8,825 nt of DNA from Desulfocapsa sp. (GCA_029934915.1 JAOZLI010000102.1:1-8825), one strand, 5' to 3'. Shown: positions 1 through 6,941, counted from the stretch's first letter. Translations and numbers: made by a program. The notes: generated by a model not told the origin, from the letters alone.

Positions 1-415
1 AGTCCATTTCAAAGATACGGATATATTGAGTCTTTGAGTTACGATCAAGATTATTCTCTTGTACGCAGGCCTCAACACAGTCCATATATCCCTTGCAGCG
101 GGAGATATTGAAGGCGTAGCCAAACAACACCTTTTCCTGTGGCTCCTGGGTGGACATCTGGATATCCACATTATCCTGAAGTTTTGCCAGCTTTTCAAGC
201 CTGGCAACGGTCTCATCTCTTTCTTCCGGAGTCATCATCCGGTAATTTTTCTTAAAATACTCTTCCCATTTCAGCCCCATTTCTTCTGTGGTTTCACCGG
301 AGCCGACACATCCGCCGGTAACAAGCCCGGCTGAACCGGCAGCGGCCGCAATGGACAGCTTCTTAATAAAGGATCTGCGGGTGCTTTTCGTTTCTAGTAT
401 ATCGTCTGTTTTCAT
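1..415 (-). CDS. Tat-exported 4Fe-4S ferredoxin-type subunit, partial (C-terminus beyond left edge)
   Basis: Only the first 138 residues lie in the window, so the stop codon is missing. The N-terminus has a twin-arginine signal (STRRSFIKK, residues 11-19), an Ala/Gly-rich hydrophobic stretch, and TGGC near residue 36 that could be a lipobox. A charged helical linker follows, then the start of a ferredoxin domain with RCKGYMDCVEAC. The expected second cysteine of that cluster motif is a tyrosine. The fold resembles NrfC/PsrB-type electron-transfer subunits, which usually pair with an NrfD-like quinol-binding membrane protein; that partner would lie further left. It is the last visible gene of the nap operon, 35 bases after the tetraheme cytochrome gene. 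I chose the ATG at 415 because AGAAGG sits 4 bases upstream. An in-frame ATG at 442, with AGGGG upstream, would add 9 residues. Role in passing quinol electrons to the Nap cytochromes is inference. Confidence 0.8.
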   Translation of the reverse strand, partial: MKTDDILETKSTRRSFIKKLSIAAAAGSAGLVTGGCVGSGETTEEMGLKWEEYFKKNYRMMTPEERDETVARLEKLAKLQDNVDIQMSTQEPQEKVLFGYAFNISRCKGYMDCVEACVQENNLDRNSKTQYIRIFEMD

Positions 416-450
416 CTGGCCTTCTTTTTTCCTGGAATCCATGGCCACCC

Positions 451-1074
451 CTATTGATCCAATGGCAGAGAGTACGTCTCCGGCATCTTAGTTTTAAAGG
501 CAGGGGAATGCGGGCTATGACAACTGGTACAGTTTCGTACCACTCGCTCTCCTGCCCAATATGCATCGCGTTTGCCGTGGGCACCGCCTAACCAATCCCG
601 TTTTTGACGAAAATGACACTGACCACACAACTGGTAACTATGGTCAAAATCGATCTTTTTTCCAGAGGAATCAGAGAGAAAATCTCGATCATCCTCATCA
701 TGACACTGTATACACGCCAGCTCGTTATCCCCTTCGCCATGATTAATAACAATGTCTCCATGGGTAAAAAGGACAGCATCTTTGACCAGTACCTTTTTGT
801 CAGTATGGCAAACGCTGCAGCGGTACCTGGTTATGGAATCCTTTCTGGCAAGTACTCTGAAAGATCCTCCCTTCCAGGATTCTTTGGCCCGTACCGTTTT
901 AACCGGCAGTTGATAGGCTGTGTCTATTTCCATGGTATCAAAGGGCTCATCTGCATGATGAATGCGATCCATTACCCCGCCGCCGGAAGCCATGACGGCA
1001 ACTCCTGACATGAGCACTGTCCCCGGGACAAAACACAGAAAAAGCAGGCCAGAACGCAAAAATATTTTTTTCAT
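451..1074 (-). CDS. Periplasmic tetraheme c-type cytochrome of the nap operon
   Basis: A 207-residue protein with an N-terminal signal peptide (KK followed by a hydrophobic segment, roughly residues 4-30). It has four CxxCH heme-attachment motifs: CSVCH 86-90, CIQCH 121-125, CGQCH 150-154 and CTSCH 182-186. Histidines at 105, 112, 145, 167 and 189 are candidate distal ligands. The C-terminal part, with GGAHGKRD at 164-171 and the last heme in NCTSCHSPHSPAF, resembles cytochromes I recall next to Fe-S/NrfD quinol-oxidoreductase genes; this is from memory. It is not NapC/NirT-like, since it lacks a recognisable NapC anchor and domain, so it is more likely a soluble electron shuttle. The gene starts 17 bases after the preceding cytochrome gene stops, with AGGACGAG upstream of its ATG. 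An in-frame extension to 1158 would overlap the previous gene and is unlikely. It probably carries electrons between the Fe-S module and NapB/NapA. Confidence 0.85.
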   Translation of the reverse strand: MKKIFLRSGLLFLCFVPGTVLMSGVAVMASGGGVMDRIHHADEPFDTMEIDTAYQLPVKTVRAKESWKGGSFRVLARKDSITRYRCSVCHTDKKVLVKDAVLFTHGDIVINHGEGDNELACIQCHDEDDRDFLSDSSGKKIDFDHSYQLCGQCHFRQKRDWLGGAHGKRDAYWAGERVVRNCTSCHSPHSPAFKTKMPETYSLPLDQ

Positions 1075-1091
1075 AACGGTTCTCGTCCTGG

Positions 1092-1745
1092 TTATTTGGT
1101 TCTGGTAAATTCTTTCCTGATCTCTGTTGCAATCATGGGCACATGACATTGACGGCAATTACCGCGTGATGCATGCTCCACCCGAATTTCTGCCACTGCA
1201 GCAGGGCCTGTATGACAGGCAATGCAATCTTCCCGAATCTGCAGACTGTGTGGAATCGGTGGAGGTGATCCACCCATTTCCGACAGACCGAGTTTAGGCG
1301 GTTTTATTGATTGCCACTCCGTTTCCACAAACAGCTTTTCCGTGCGCTGCGGTACATGGCACTGAAAGCAATTTACATATTCCGGATGTGGTGTCACCGG
1401 AGCATAGGCATCCTGATTCGGATCATACCCTCCCCTCTCATGGCAGGAGAGACACTTCAAGGTATCGCCTGAAAAAGAGGTAGGTACATCATGGGGAACT
1501 CTTGGCGGTGAACCGGGATACTGACGAAGTTCGTAGTATTTATTCAGGGTTCGTTTGCCATCGGTACCAGTCATGGCAGCAAGTGGTGTATTGTCATAAC
1601 GTTTAAAGATTTTTTCGCCGTCTGAATCGAAACCCTGTGGAATATCCGGTGCTGCATTTGCAGACAGCACCATAAAGGTTCCGGTTAAGCAGATAGCGGC
1701 AAAACCCGTAACAACTTTGCTCAGCTTTGTATCTGCTTGTTTCAT
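1092..1745 (-). CDS. napB: NapB-like cytochrome c subunit with duplicated diheme module (four hemes)
   Basis: A 217-residue secreted cytochrome with a signal peptide to about residue 31. Four CxxCH motifs lie at 98-102 (CLSCH), 126-130 (CFQCH), 174-178 (CIACH) and 197-201 (CRQCH). The first half matches NapB: YPGSPPRVPHD, CLSCH, then CFQCHVPQ. The second half (160-204) repeats the pattern with SPPPIPHS, CIACH, a spaced histidine, and CRQCHVP. Each module offers two candidate distal histidines (85 and 120; 166 and 191), enough for bis-His ligation of all four hemes. Normal NapB is a diheme protein of about 150 residues, so this reads as an internal duplication or fusion. The ATG overlaps the napA stop (TAATG), with GGAG 8 bases upstream inside napA, which indicates translational coupling. 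It is the likely direct electron donor to NapA. The napB symbol is by homology of the first module; the extra pair of hemes is unusual. Confidence 0.82.
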   Translation of the reverse strand: MKQADTKLSKVVTGFAAICLTGTFMVLSANAAPDIPQGFDSDGEKIFKRYDNTPLAAMTGTDGKRTLNKYYELRQYPGSPPRVPHDVPTSFSGDTLKCLSCHERGGYDPNQDAYAPVTPHPEYVNCFQCHVPQRTEKLFVETEWQSIKPPKLGLSEMGGSPPPIPHSLQIREDCIACHTGPAAVAEIRVEHASRGNCRQCHVPMIATEIRKEFTRTK

Positions 1746-4063
1746 TATGCTTTCTCCAGTCGAACGGCACATTTTTTATAATCAGGCTGCTTTGAAATCG
1801 GACAGAAAGCATCCAGCGTAACTTCGTTAATTAAATAGTTTTCATCAAAAAACGGCACAAAAACCGATCCCCGGGGCGGAACACCACGACCATTGATGGA
1901 AGCCTTCATCACGATATCGCCTCGCCTGGAGATAATCTTCACCTTTTCCCCATTGGTTACACCAAGATCTGCCGCATCCTCGGGATTCAGCTCCACATAG
2001 GATTCAGGCATGGCGTTATGCAAAATGGGAACCCGACGAGTCATGGAACCCGTATGCCAATGCTCAATCACACGACCTGTACAAAGCCAGAAGTCATATT
2101 CCTGATCCGGTGATTCGGCAGCAGGTTCATAAGGGCGCGCCCAAATCCAGGCCTTTCCGTCCTTCTTGCCATAAAAATCAAATTCTGTACCTTTTTTACA
2201 GGCCGGATCATGCTTGGTATTAAAGCGCCAGCGAGTCTCTTTGCCATTCACAAACGGCCATTGCACGCCAGAGCGCTCCTTCAACACGGTATAGGGAGCC
2301 ATATTGTGTTTAGGACTGTCGTGAAATCGTCGATATTCTTCCCAAATTTTTCCAATGTACTCATCTTCTCCCCAGGGAAACTGCTTCTCAAAACCGAGCC
2401 TGCGGGCAACTTCGATGATCTGCCAGGTATCTGACATGGTGTCGCCAGGTCCAGGAACAATGGCATCAAAATGCTGGGTTCTACGTTCAGAGTTCCCAAA
2501 CAAGCCTTCCTGCTCCACCCACATGCTTGCTGGCAGGATAACATCAGCAACATCAGTGGTTGGCGTTGGATAGACATCAGAGACCACAATAAAACGATCA
2601 TCTTTCAGACAACCCTCTCTGTAGCGTTTCAGTTTTGGCATGGTGACCATGGGGTTGGTCACCTGAATCCACATAAATCTGATATCGCCGCGATCAAGGG
2701 CACGGAACATCTCCACGGTATGGTACGTTGGTTTCGGGTCGATATTGGACAACGGCACATCCCAGATTTCAGCCGCCATTTTCCGATCTTTTTCATTCAT
2801 CACAACGCCATGGGGAAGTCTGTTGGTCAGGGTTCCGACTTCACGCACAGTACCACAGGCACTTGGCTGTCCGGTGAGTGAGAAAGGACTGTTGCCGGGA
2901 GTAGAGATTTTGCCAGTAAGAAGATGAATATTATAGACGAGGTTCTGAATCCAGGTACCCCGTACATGCTGATTCATTCCCATGCACCAGAAAGAAGTAA
3001 CCTTTTTTTCCGGATCGCCGTAGAGAGAGGCCATATATTTAATATCTTTGGCAGAGACTCCTGATATTCGCTGCACCTTTTCCGGGGTATAATCTTCTAA
3101 AAAGGTCTTATACTCCTCAAAGGTTATATCCTCAGGTTTATCTTTAAAGCTGAAATGGTCTTCGGTACCGTAGCCGATGTTTGTTTTTCCCTTGTGAAAG
3201 GTAGTGTGCTTTGTGACGAAGTCCCAGTTTACCCAGTCGTTGCGAATAATCTCGTAACAGATGGCATTGGCCACTGCCAGATCGGTGTTTGGTTTAAAGA
3301 GAATCGACTTATCTGCCGCCTGACTTGTTCGAGTGGTACGGGTGGCAAAATCAACAATGGTTACATTCTGTTTCCGTTTGCGGCTGGCAAGCATCCGTGA
3401 AAAAAGAACTGGATGCATCTCCGCCATATTGTTTCCCCAGGTAATCATAACATCGGCCGCCTCGATATCTTCGTAACAGCCCATGGGCTCATCAATACCG
3501 AAGGAGGTCATAAAACCGGTTACGGCACTGGCCATACACAAACGGGCATTGGCCTCAACATTATTGGTGCCAAGACAGCCTTTGAATAGTTTGGATGCCA
3601 CATAGCCATCCGGTATGGTCCATTGACCGGAACCGTACATGGAGACGGAATCCTTGCCATGTTTTTTTATGGTCTCCTGTATCTTGGCAGCAATGACGTC
3701 CAGTGCTTCAGAAATTGGCACTTCAACCATTTTTCCATTTTTGCGAACCTGAGCTTTTTTCAATCGATCCTTGCCATAGAGGGCCTGAACAGAGTGAAAG
3801 CCTTTTACGCAACATAAGCCTTTATTAACACTGCAATTGGGATCGCCCTTAACTGCGACGGCACGGTCCCCGGACATACCGACCAGGACACCACAACCTG
3901 TACCACAAAAACGACAGGGAGCTTTCTGCCAGTTTATTTTCCCGGATGCGCCTTCCTGTTTTTTCCACTCGGCAAAACTGATTCCTGGAAAAATTGACCC
4001 TGCGGCTGCAAGGGCACTGCTGGCGGCTGCAGACTTAATAAATGATCTTCTGTTTATCTTCAT
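1745..4063 (-). CDS. napA: Periplasmic nitrate reductase catalytic subunit (Mo-bisMGD, 4Fe-4S)
   Basis: A 772-residue protein that reduces nitrate to nitrite in the periplasm. The N-terminus carries a Tat signal (NRRSFIK, residues 4-10) ending near ISFA-EW at about 31, so it is exported folded. The 4Fe-4S cysteines are C50, C53 and C57 (CRFCGTGC) plus C85, with the conserved lysine K87 two residues later. A neighbouring extra cysteine, C84, makes an unusual CC pair. C176 in RLCMASAV is the expected molybdenum ligand, typical of Nap rather than formate dehydrogenase (Sec/Cys in another context) or Nar (Asp). NapA-type blocks such as MGMNQHVRGTW, QPSACGTVREVG and a C-terminal cofactor-binding domain with GRVIEHWHTGSMTRR are present. 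The length is closer to the shorter Desulfovibrio enzyme (about 755) than to E. coli NapA (828). GGGAG lies upstream of this ATG; the frame stays open to 4141, but that stretch overlaps napD and precedes the Tat signal. It lies 58 bases after napD. Confidence 0.97.
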   Translation of the reverse strand: MKINRRSFIKSAAASSALAAAGSIFPGISFAEWKKQEGASGKINWQKAPCRFCGTGCGVLVGMSGDRAVAVKGDPNCSVNKGLCCVKGFHSVQALYGKDRLKKAQVRKNGKMVEVPISEALDVIAAKIQETIKKHGKDSVSMYGSGQWTIPDGYVASKLFKGCLGTNNVEANARLCMASAVTGFMTSFGIDEPMGCYEDIEAADVMITWGNNMAEMHPVLFSRMLASRKRKQNVTIVDFATRTTRTSQAADKSILFKPNTDLAVANAICYEIIRNDWVNWDFVTKHTTFHKGKTNIGYGTEDHFSFKDKPEDITFEEYKTFLEDYTPEKVQRISGVSAKDIKYMASLYGDPEKKVTSFWCMGMNQHVRGTWIQNLVYNIHLLTGKISTPGNSPFSLTGQPSACGTVREVGTLTNRLPHGVVMNEKDRKMAAEIWDVPLSNIDPKPTYHTVEMFRALDRGDIRFMWIQVTNPMVTMPKLKRYREGCLKDDRFIVVSDVYPTPTTDVADVILPASMWVEQEGLFGNSERRTQHFDAIVPGPGDTMSDTWQIIEVARRLGFEKQFPWGEDEYIGKIWEEYRRFHDSPKHNMAPYTVLKERSGVQWPFVNGKETRWRFNTKHDPACKKGTEFDFYGKKDGKAWIWARPYEPAAESPDQEYDFWLCTGRVIEHWHTGSMTRRVPILHNAMPESYVELNPEDAADLGVTNGEKVKIISRRGDIVMKASINGRGVPPRGSVFVPFFDENYLINEVTLDAFCPISKQPDYKKCAVRLEKA

Positions 4064-4121
4064 GTTATTCTTTTCTCTCCCTATATTTTGTTCTGTTGTC
4101 TCTAAAAAATCGAAAAAATAA

Positions 4122-4352
4122 TTATTCGGCACTATGTCCAAAGGTCATGCTTATTGATTGCAAAGAGGGTAAGTTTTTCAGCTTCTTTTGCAGCGTCTTT
4201 TCTGTATTGTCATCGGGGGTATCAGTGACAAGCACAATAACCTCTTCATTATCGGATGGTATGACCTCACAACACTCAATGGCTGACAGGTCTGTACATA
4301 ATTGTTCCATTGCTCCTGCCTGGGGTAGTACCAAGTAACTCAAAATGGGCAT
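4122..4352 (-). CDS. napD: NapD, Tat proofreading chaperone for NapA
   Basis: A 76-residue small cytoplasmic protein. NapD binds the twin-arginine signal of NapA and delays export until cofactor insertion is complete. The sequence begins MPILSYLVL, matching the beta-strand start of the NapD fold (usually xxISSLVV). It ends LPSLQSISMTFGHSAE, matching the family's C-terminal strand (G-VLSASLVYHQ-E). Length is normal for the family, about 75-90. I chose the ATG at 4352 because a strong GGAGG lies 4 bases upstream. The frame is open to 4475, but the upstream part shows no family similarity. It is the first gene of the operon, followed by napA 58 bases later, so chaperone and client are made together. 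The sequence is divergent from E. coli NapD; the assignment rests on fold-like ends, size and position. Confidence 0.88.
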   Translation of the reverse strand: MPILSYLVLPQAGAMEQLCTDLSAIECCEVIPSDNEEVIVLVTDTPDDNTEKTLQKKLKNLPSLQSISMTFGHSAE

Positions 4353-4477
4353 AAGGCCTCCGTCATATGCATATTTTTTCTCTTTCATCGTAAGTAATAT
4401 TAACACCCTATCATAATTATGCATCGGGTTACAATTTTTTTTACTACAAAGTATCACTTTAATAACGCGCAACATAA

Positions 4478-4494
4478 TACAAATACCATGCCAA
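4478..4494 (-). promoter_or_regulatory. Possible sigma-54 (RpoN) promoter for the nap operon
   Basis: On the minus strand the bases read TTGGCATGGTATTTGTA. Compared with YTGGCACG-N4-TTGCW, the -24 GG is intact and the spacing from GG to the -12 dinucleotide is the required 10 bases. The -12 C is replaced by T, however, and a second position (C to T) also differs. If real, transcription would start near 4466, giving a leader of about 115 bases before napD. The element is suggestive only; the mismatch at -12 is a real weakness. Confidence 0.25.
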
Positions 4495-4550
4495 TATAAA
4501 ATAAACGCTACTTCAGCATGATGTATTTAGCCTACGGGGAAAGTGCTACC

Positions 4551-4564
4551 AGGTGGTACCACCT
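4551..4564. promoter_or_regulatory. Perfect 14-bp palindrome (candidate operator)
   Basis: AGGTGGTACCACCT is a perfect inverted repeat with no spacer. It lies about 60 bases upstream of the sigma-54-like site facing nap and about 70 bases upstream of the exporter's -35. A TGGTNNACCA-like core is reminiscent of GntR-family operators, and an activator site for a sigma-54 promoter is also possible. No regulator gene lies nearby to decide. Confidence 0.4.
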
Positions 4565-4634
4565 CACACCAGAAGCGCTACCGACCGGTAACAAGCATTA
4601 GTGATATCTCTCTATTTTTCTCAATGGAAGAACG

Positions 4635-4663
4635 TTTACAATCGGTCAGGAGTCTGTTTTACT
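4635..4663 (+). promoter_or_regulatory. Sigma-70-like promoter of the LysE-family gene
   Basis: TTTACA (4635-4640, 5 of 6 to TTGACA) is separated by 17 bases from TTTACT (4658-4663, 4 of 6 to TATAAT). Transcription would begin near 4670, about 40 bases before the start codon. AGGAG at 4699-4703 then provides the ribosome binding site. Confidence 0.45.
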
Positions 4664-4710
4664 AATCAACAACAGAATGTAGACGACTTTAAATTCGTAG
4701 GAGAATACAG

Positions 4711-5325
4711 ATGAGTATATTGAGCATCTTTGGATTATCTGCCGCAATGTTCTTATTGGCAATAACACCAGGACCTGGTGTTTTCGCGACAGTATCCAAA
4801 GCACTTGCATCCGGCTTTAAACACGCTGTTCCTGTCGTTATGGGGATTGTTGTGGGCGACTTAATTTTTCTTATATTTGCAATTTATGGCCTTGCCGCTA
4901 TTGCAGAAACGTTCAGTGCATTATTTTTAATTATCAAATATCTTGGCAGCGGTTATCTAGTCTGGCTGGGTATAAAGCTGTGGCGATCAACGCCTCAAGG
5001 AGTCGATATTACAGTGATAAAACCTCAGTCAGGGAAATATAATTTCTTAGGAGGATTATCCATTACTCTAGGTAATCCTAAAGTAATCCTTTTCTATCTG
5101 GGTTTTTTGCCCACCTTTGTCCCACTCGATCAACTTTCTACCTTCGACATTGCTATTGTTGCGTGTGTTGTTTCACTGGTTCTTGGATCTGTGATGTTAT
5201 TTTACGCCTATACTGCTTCTCGGGCTAGAGAACTTTTTAAAAGTGCAAATTCCCAAAAGACCATGAACAGGGCTGCAGGTTCAGCAATGATAGGTACTGG
5301 TGCATTATTATTGTCAAAAGCTTAG
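4711..5325 (+). CDS. LysE/RhtB-family amino acid exporter
   Basis: A 204-residue integral membrane protein of the LysE/RhtB translocator family, which exports amino acids and related small compounds across the inner membrane. The family signature is clear: ITPGPGVFATVSKALASGF at about 18-36, then VVMGIVVGD at 42-50. LSITLGNPK at 116-124 marks the second half. About six hydrophobic segments are visible: 4-20, 40-64, 66-88, 111-134, 145-166 and 188-203. Length is typical (about 205). AGGAG lies 7 bases before the ATG. It is divergent from nap with its own promoter, so it is probably not part of nitrate respiration. The substrate cannot be read from the sequence; homoserine, threonine, leucine or lysine exporters all belong here. 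Confidence 0.93.
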   Translation: MSILSIFGLSAAMFLLAITPGPGVFATVSKALASGFKHAVPVVMGIVVGDLIFLIFAIYGLAAIAETFSALFLIIKYLGSGYLVWLGIKLWRSTPQGVDITVIKPQSGKYNFLGGLSITLGNPKVILFYLGFLPTFVPLDQLSTFDIAIVACVVSLVLGSVMLFYAYTASRARELFKSANSQKTMNRAAGSAMIGTGALLLSKA

Positions 5326-5368
5326 AACTCACTCATTACACTATTTATGCCGCAGGATAAATTATATT

Positions 5369-5397
5369 TTGGTTATTTCACAATTGAATGATATCAT
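5369..5397 (+). promoter_or_regulatory. Possible promoter of the HU/IHF gene
   Basis: TTGGTT (5369-5374, 3 of 6) and TATCAT (5392-5397, 5 of 6) are spaced by 17 bases, giving a start near 5404. The -10 lies inside a 10-bp palindrome, ATGATATCAT at 5388-5397, which could be an operator or chance. No clear terminator separates this gene from the exporter, so read-through is possible. Confidence 0.3.
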
Positions 5398-5445
5398 CTT
5401 GTAATATACATTCGTTACAGAAAAACAAACATACTTATGGATACC

Positions 5446-5727
5446 ATGAACAAATCAGACTTGATCGACACTATTGCAGAAGAAGTACAATTACCAGGCA
5501 AGACAGCCTCATCCATTATCGACACCATACTTAATGCTATGACTGAGACATTAGTTAAGGGTGAGAATGTTGAAATTCGTGGATTTGGAAGTTTTACTAT
5601 CCGGAAATATGAGTCATATACGGGTAGAAATCCGAAAACGGGCAAAACAACTCTGGTAAAAGCAAAAAAATTGCCGTTCTTCAAAGTTGGCAAGGATCTT
5701 CGGGAAGCTGTGGACAATAAAAAGTAA
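5446..5727 (+). CDS. HU/IHF-family nucleoid DNA-binding protein
   Basis: A 93-residue histone-like DNA-bending protein that acts as a dimer on the nucleoid. The order is as in the family: N-terminal helices beginning MNKSDLIDTIAEE, the conserved VEIRGFGSF turn (residues 42-50), then the DNA-binding arm with GRNPKTGK at 60-67. The minor-groove-intercalating proline is P63. A C-terminal helix follows (LPFFKVGKDLREAV). I chose the ATG at 5446 because MNKSDLI aligns with the usual family start and GGA lies about 4 bases upstream. An in-frame ATG at 5437 would add MDT but has no clear ribosome binding site. HU and IHF subunits cannot be separated with confidence from sequence alone. It lies 120 bases after the exporter gene and is convergent with the channel gene. 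Confidence 0.93.
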   Translation: MNKSDLIDTIAEEVQLPGKTASSIIDTILNAMTETLVKGENVEIRGFGSFTIRKYESYTGRNPKTGKTTLVKAKKLPFFKVGKDLREAVDNKK

Positions 5728-5804
5728 ACTGCCCAGGTAACGGTTTCTAACAAGACTTAGGCATAACGCAACAAATCTCAATTACTTTTGATGGGTACAG
5801 CTGC

Positions 5805-6899
5805 CTACTGCCGTTTCATGCTGGATGACGGCATCTCTTTCACATAAAGATCTTGTTTACTGTTTGGAATCTCGACCCCCTCTTCCAAAAATGCCTTATA
5901 CACAGCCTCATTAAGATGATCGGTGGCTCTACCTCGTAATGCTGGCAGCTTGACCCAGCAGAGGAGTTCAAAGGCAATACCCGAGGCTTCAAAACGACGA
6001 AAGCGCAGACGTGGCAACGGAGTATTGAGGACAAGTTTTTCAGCTGAGGCAATGGCGATGGTAAGAGCCCGTATCCTATCGATATCCGTCCCATAGGCAA
6101 CACTGAATTGAATGCGCAACCGAAAACGCTTAACCGGCCCACCTGACTGGTTAATGATCCTTGAATTACTTATGATGGAATTAGGGATGGTGATTTCAAC
6201 ATCATCACGGGTCAACAACTTGGTACTGCGTAGCCCGATATGCCGAACCAGTCCCCGATCACCATTATCAAGGACAATATAATCACCAATTTTATACGGA
6301 GCATCGGCCAGGATAAATATCCCGGCAAAAAGATTAGCCAGAGTATCTTTTGCAGCAAACCCCACCGCAATACCGACCACCCCCGCAGAAGCCAGCCAAG
6401 TGGTCACGTCAATAGCCCAAATCCGGGACAGACTGTAGATTCCGGTAACAACCACAACAACAAAAACTGAGTTATAAAAAAGCGGTAGAGTTCCTGGTTG
6501 AATCAGTGTGAAGCTGTTATCTTCATCGGAAAGCCGTTTAAGGATTGCACGTAAAGCCTTGATACCAGCAAATATCCAGACCACAACATTAATGGTCCAG
6601 AGGATGTTGATCCAGAAGGTCGTTGTCAGCTGAGACAAGGGCATCAAGAAAACAGCCGTCAACAACCCTGCCAGAAGCACAGTGTACCACACAGGAAAAC
6701 GAAGAATCTGGACCAAATGATCATCTATTTCCCAGCCAGTGCGCCTGGCTGCTCCCCGCAGAAAGAAAAAAACCAGATAAGCAAGTAACGATCCGACAAC
6801 AACGGTCAGGCAGGCAACAATCCCAGCCTGAATCCAGGGATTATCCGAAAAAGCAACGGCCGTTTCTTGAAATGATTTGATAATTTGAGGTTCGCTCAT
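5805..6899 (-). CDS. MscS-family mechanosensitive ion channel
   Basis: A 364-residue inner-membrane channel of the small-conductance mechanosensitive family, which opens under membrane tension to release solutes during hypo-osmotic shock. Hydrophobic segments lie at about 24-48, 69-88, 97-117 and 139-161, ahead of the pore helix. The pore region is diagnostic: Gly/Ala-rich ASAGVVGIAVGFAAKDTLANLFAGIFI (170-196) followed by DAPYKIGDYI. The beta domain contains VEITIPNS. The C-terminal alpha/beta domain ends GVEIPNSKQDLYVKE, matching the family. It has more membrane segments than E. coli MscS (286 residues, three) and resembles medium-size variants. AGGAAGAG lies just upstream of the ATG. It follows the 80-residue gene by 42 bases on the same strand, so the two may be co-transcribed. 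Confidence 0.94.
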   Translation of the reverse strand: MSEPQIIKSFQETAVAFSDNPWIQAGIVACLTVVVGSLLAYLVFFFLRGAARRTGWEIDDHLVQILRFPVWYTVLLAGLLTAVFLMPLSQLTTTFWINILWTINVVVWIFAGIKALRAILKRLSDEDNSFTLIQPGTLPLFYNSVFVVVVVTGIYSLSRIWAIDVTTWLASAGVVGIAVGFAAKDTLANLFAGIFILADAPYKIGDYIVLDNGDRGLVRHIGLRSTKLLTRDDVEITIPNSIISNSRIINQSGGPVKRFRLRIQFSVAYGTDIDRIRALTIAIASAEKLVLNTPLPRLRFRRFEASGIAFELLCWVKLPALRGRATDHLNEAVYKAFLEEGVEIPNSKQDLYVKEMPSSSMKRQ

Positions 6900-6941
6900 A
6901 TTTACTCTTCCTTATTTTCCTTCAAAAACAAAAATAAAAGA

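Larger units (their letters stand above)
4353..4710. other. Divergent intergenic region between napD and the LysE-family gene
   Basis: This 358-base AT-rich gap must contain the promoters for the nap operon (leftward) and the exporter gene (rightward). It holds an ATATGCATAT palindrome at 4365-4374 just upstream of the napD ribosome binding site, a sigma-54-like element at 4478-4494, a perfect 14-base palindrome at 4551-4564, and a sigma-70-like promoter at 4635-4663. TTAATAACGCGCAA at 4459-4472 is a weak FNR-like dyad (7 of 10 consensus positions). I see no convincing gene or RNA here. Confidence 0.6.

Noticed and set aside
604..1008. 134-codon plus-strand open frame opposite the tetraheme cytochrome gene
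   Set aside because: It is antisense to a gene with four heme motifs and a signal peptide, has no family features, and is a shadow of that gene.
2281..2881. Several open frames of 70-136 codons on both strands inside napA
   Set aside because: They overlap a gene with clear NapA motifs throughout and show no domain, ribosome site or neighbour support.
4064..4141. N-terminal extension of napA by 26 codons
   Set aside because: It would place extra residues before a normal Tat signal and overlap the end of napD; GGGAG supports the start at 4063.
4459..4472. FNR-type site TTAATAACGCGCAA upstream of napD
   Set aside because: Only 7 of 10 consensus positions match and one half is poor; not enough to call in AT-rich DNA.
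4353..4475. N-terminal extension of napD by 41 codons
   Set aside because: NapD similarity begins at the ATG at 4352, which has a strong GGAGG site; the upstream part is AT-rich intergenic sequence.
4624..4665. 13-codon open frame starting ATGGAAGAACG between the divergent genes
   Set aside because: It overlaps the predicted promoter elements and has no ribosome site; chance is the simplest explanation.
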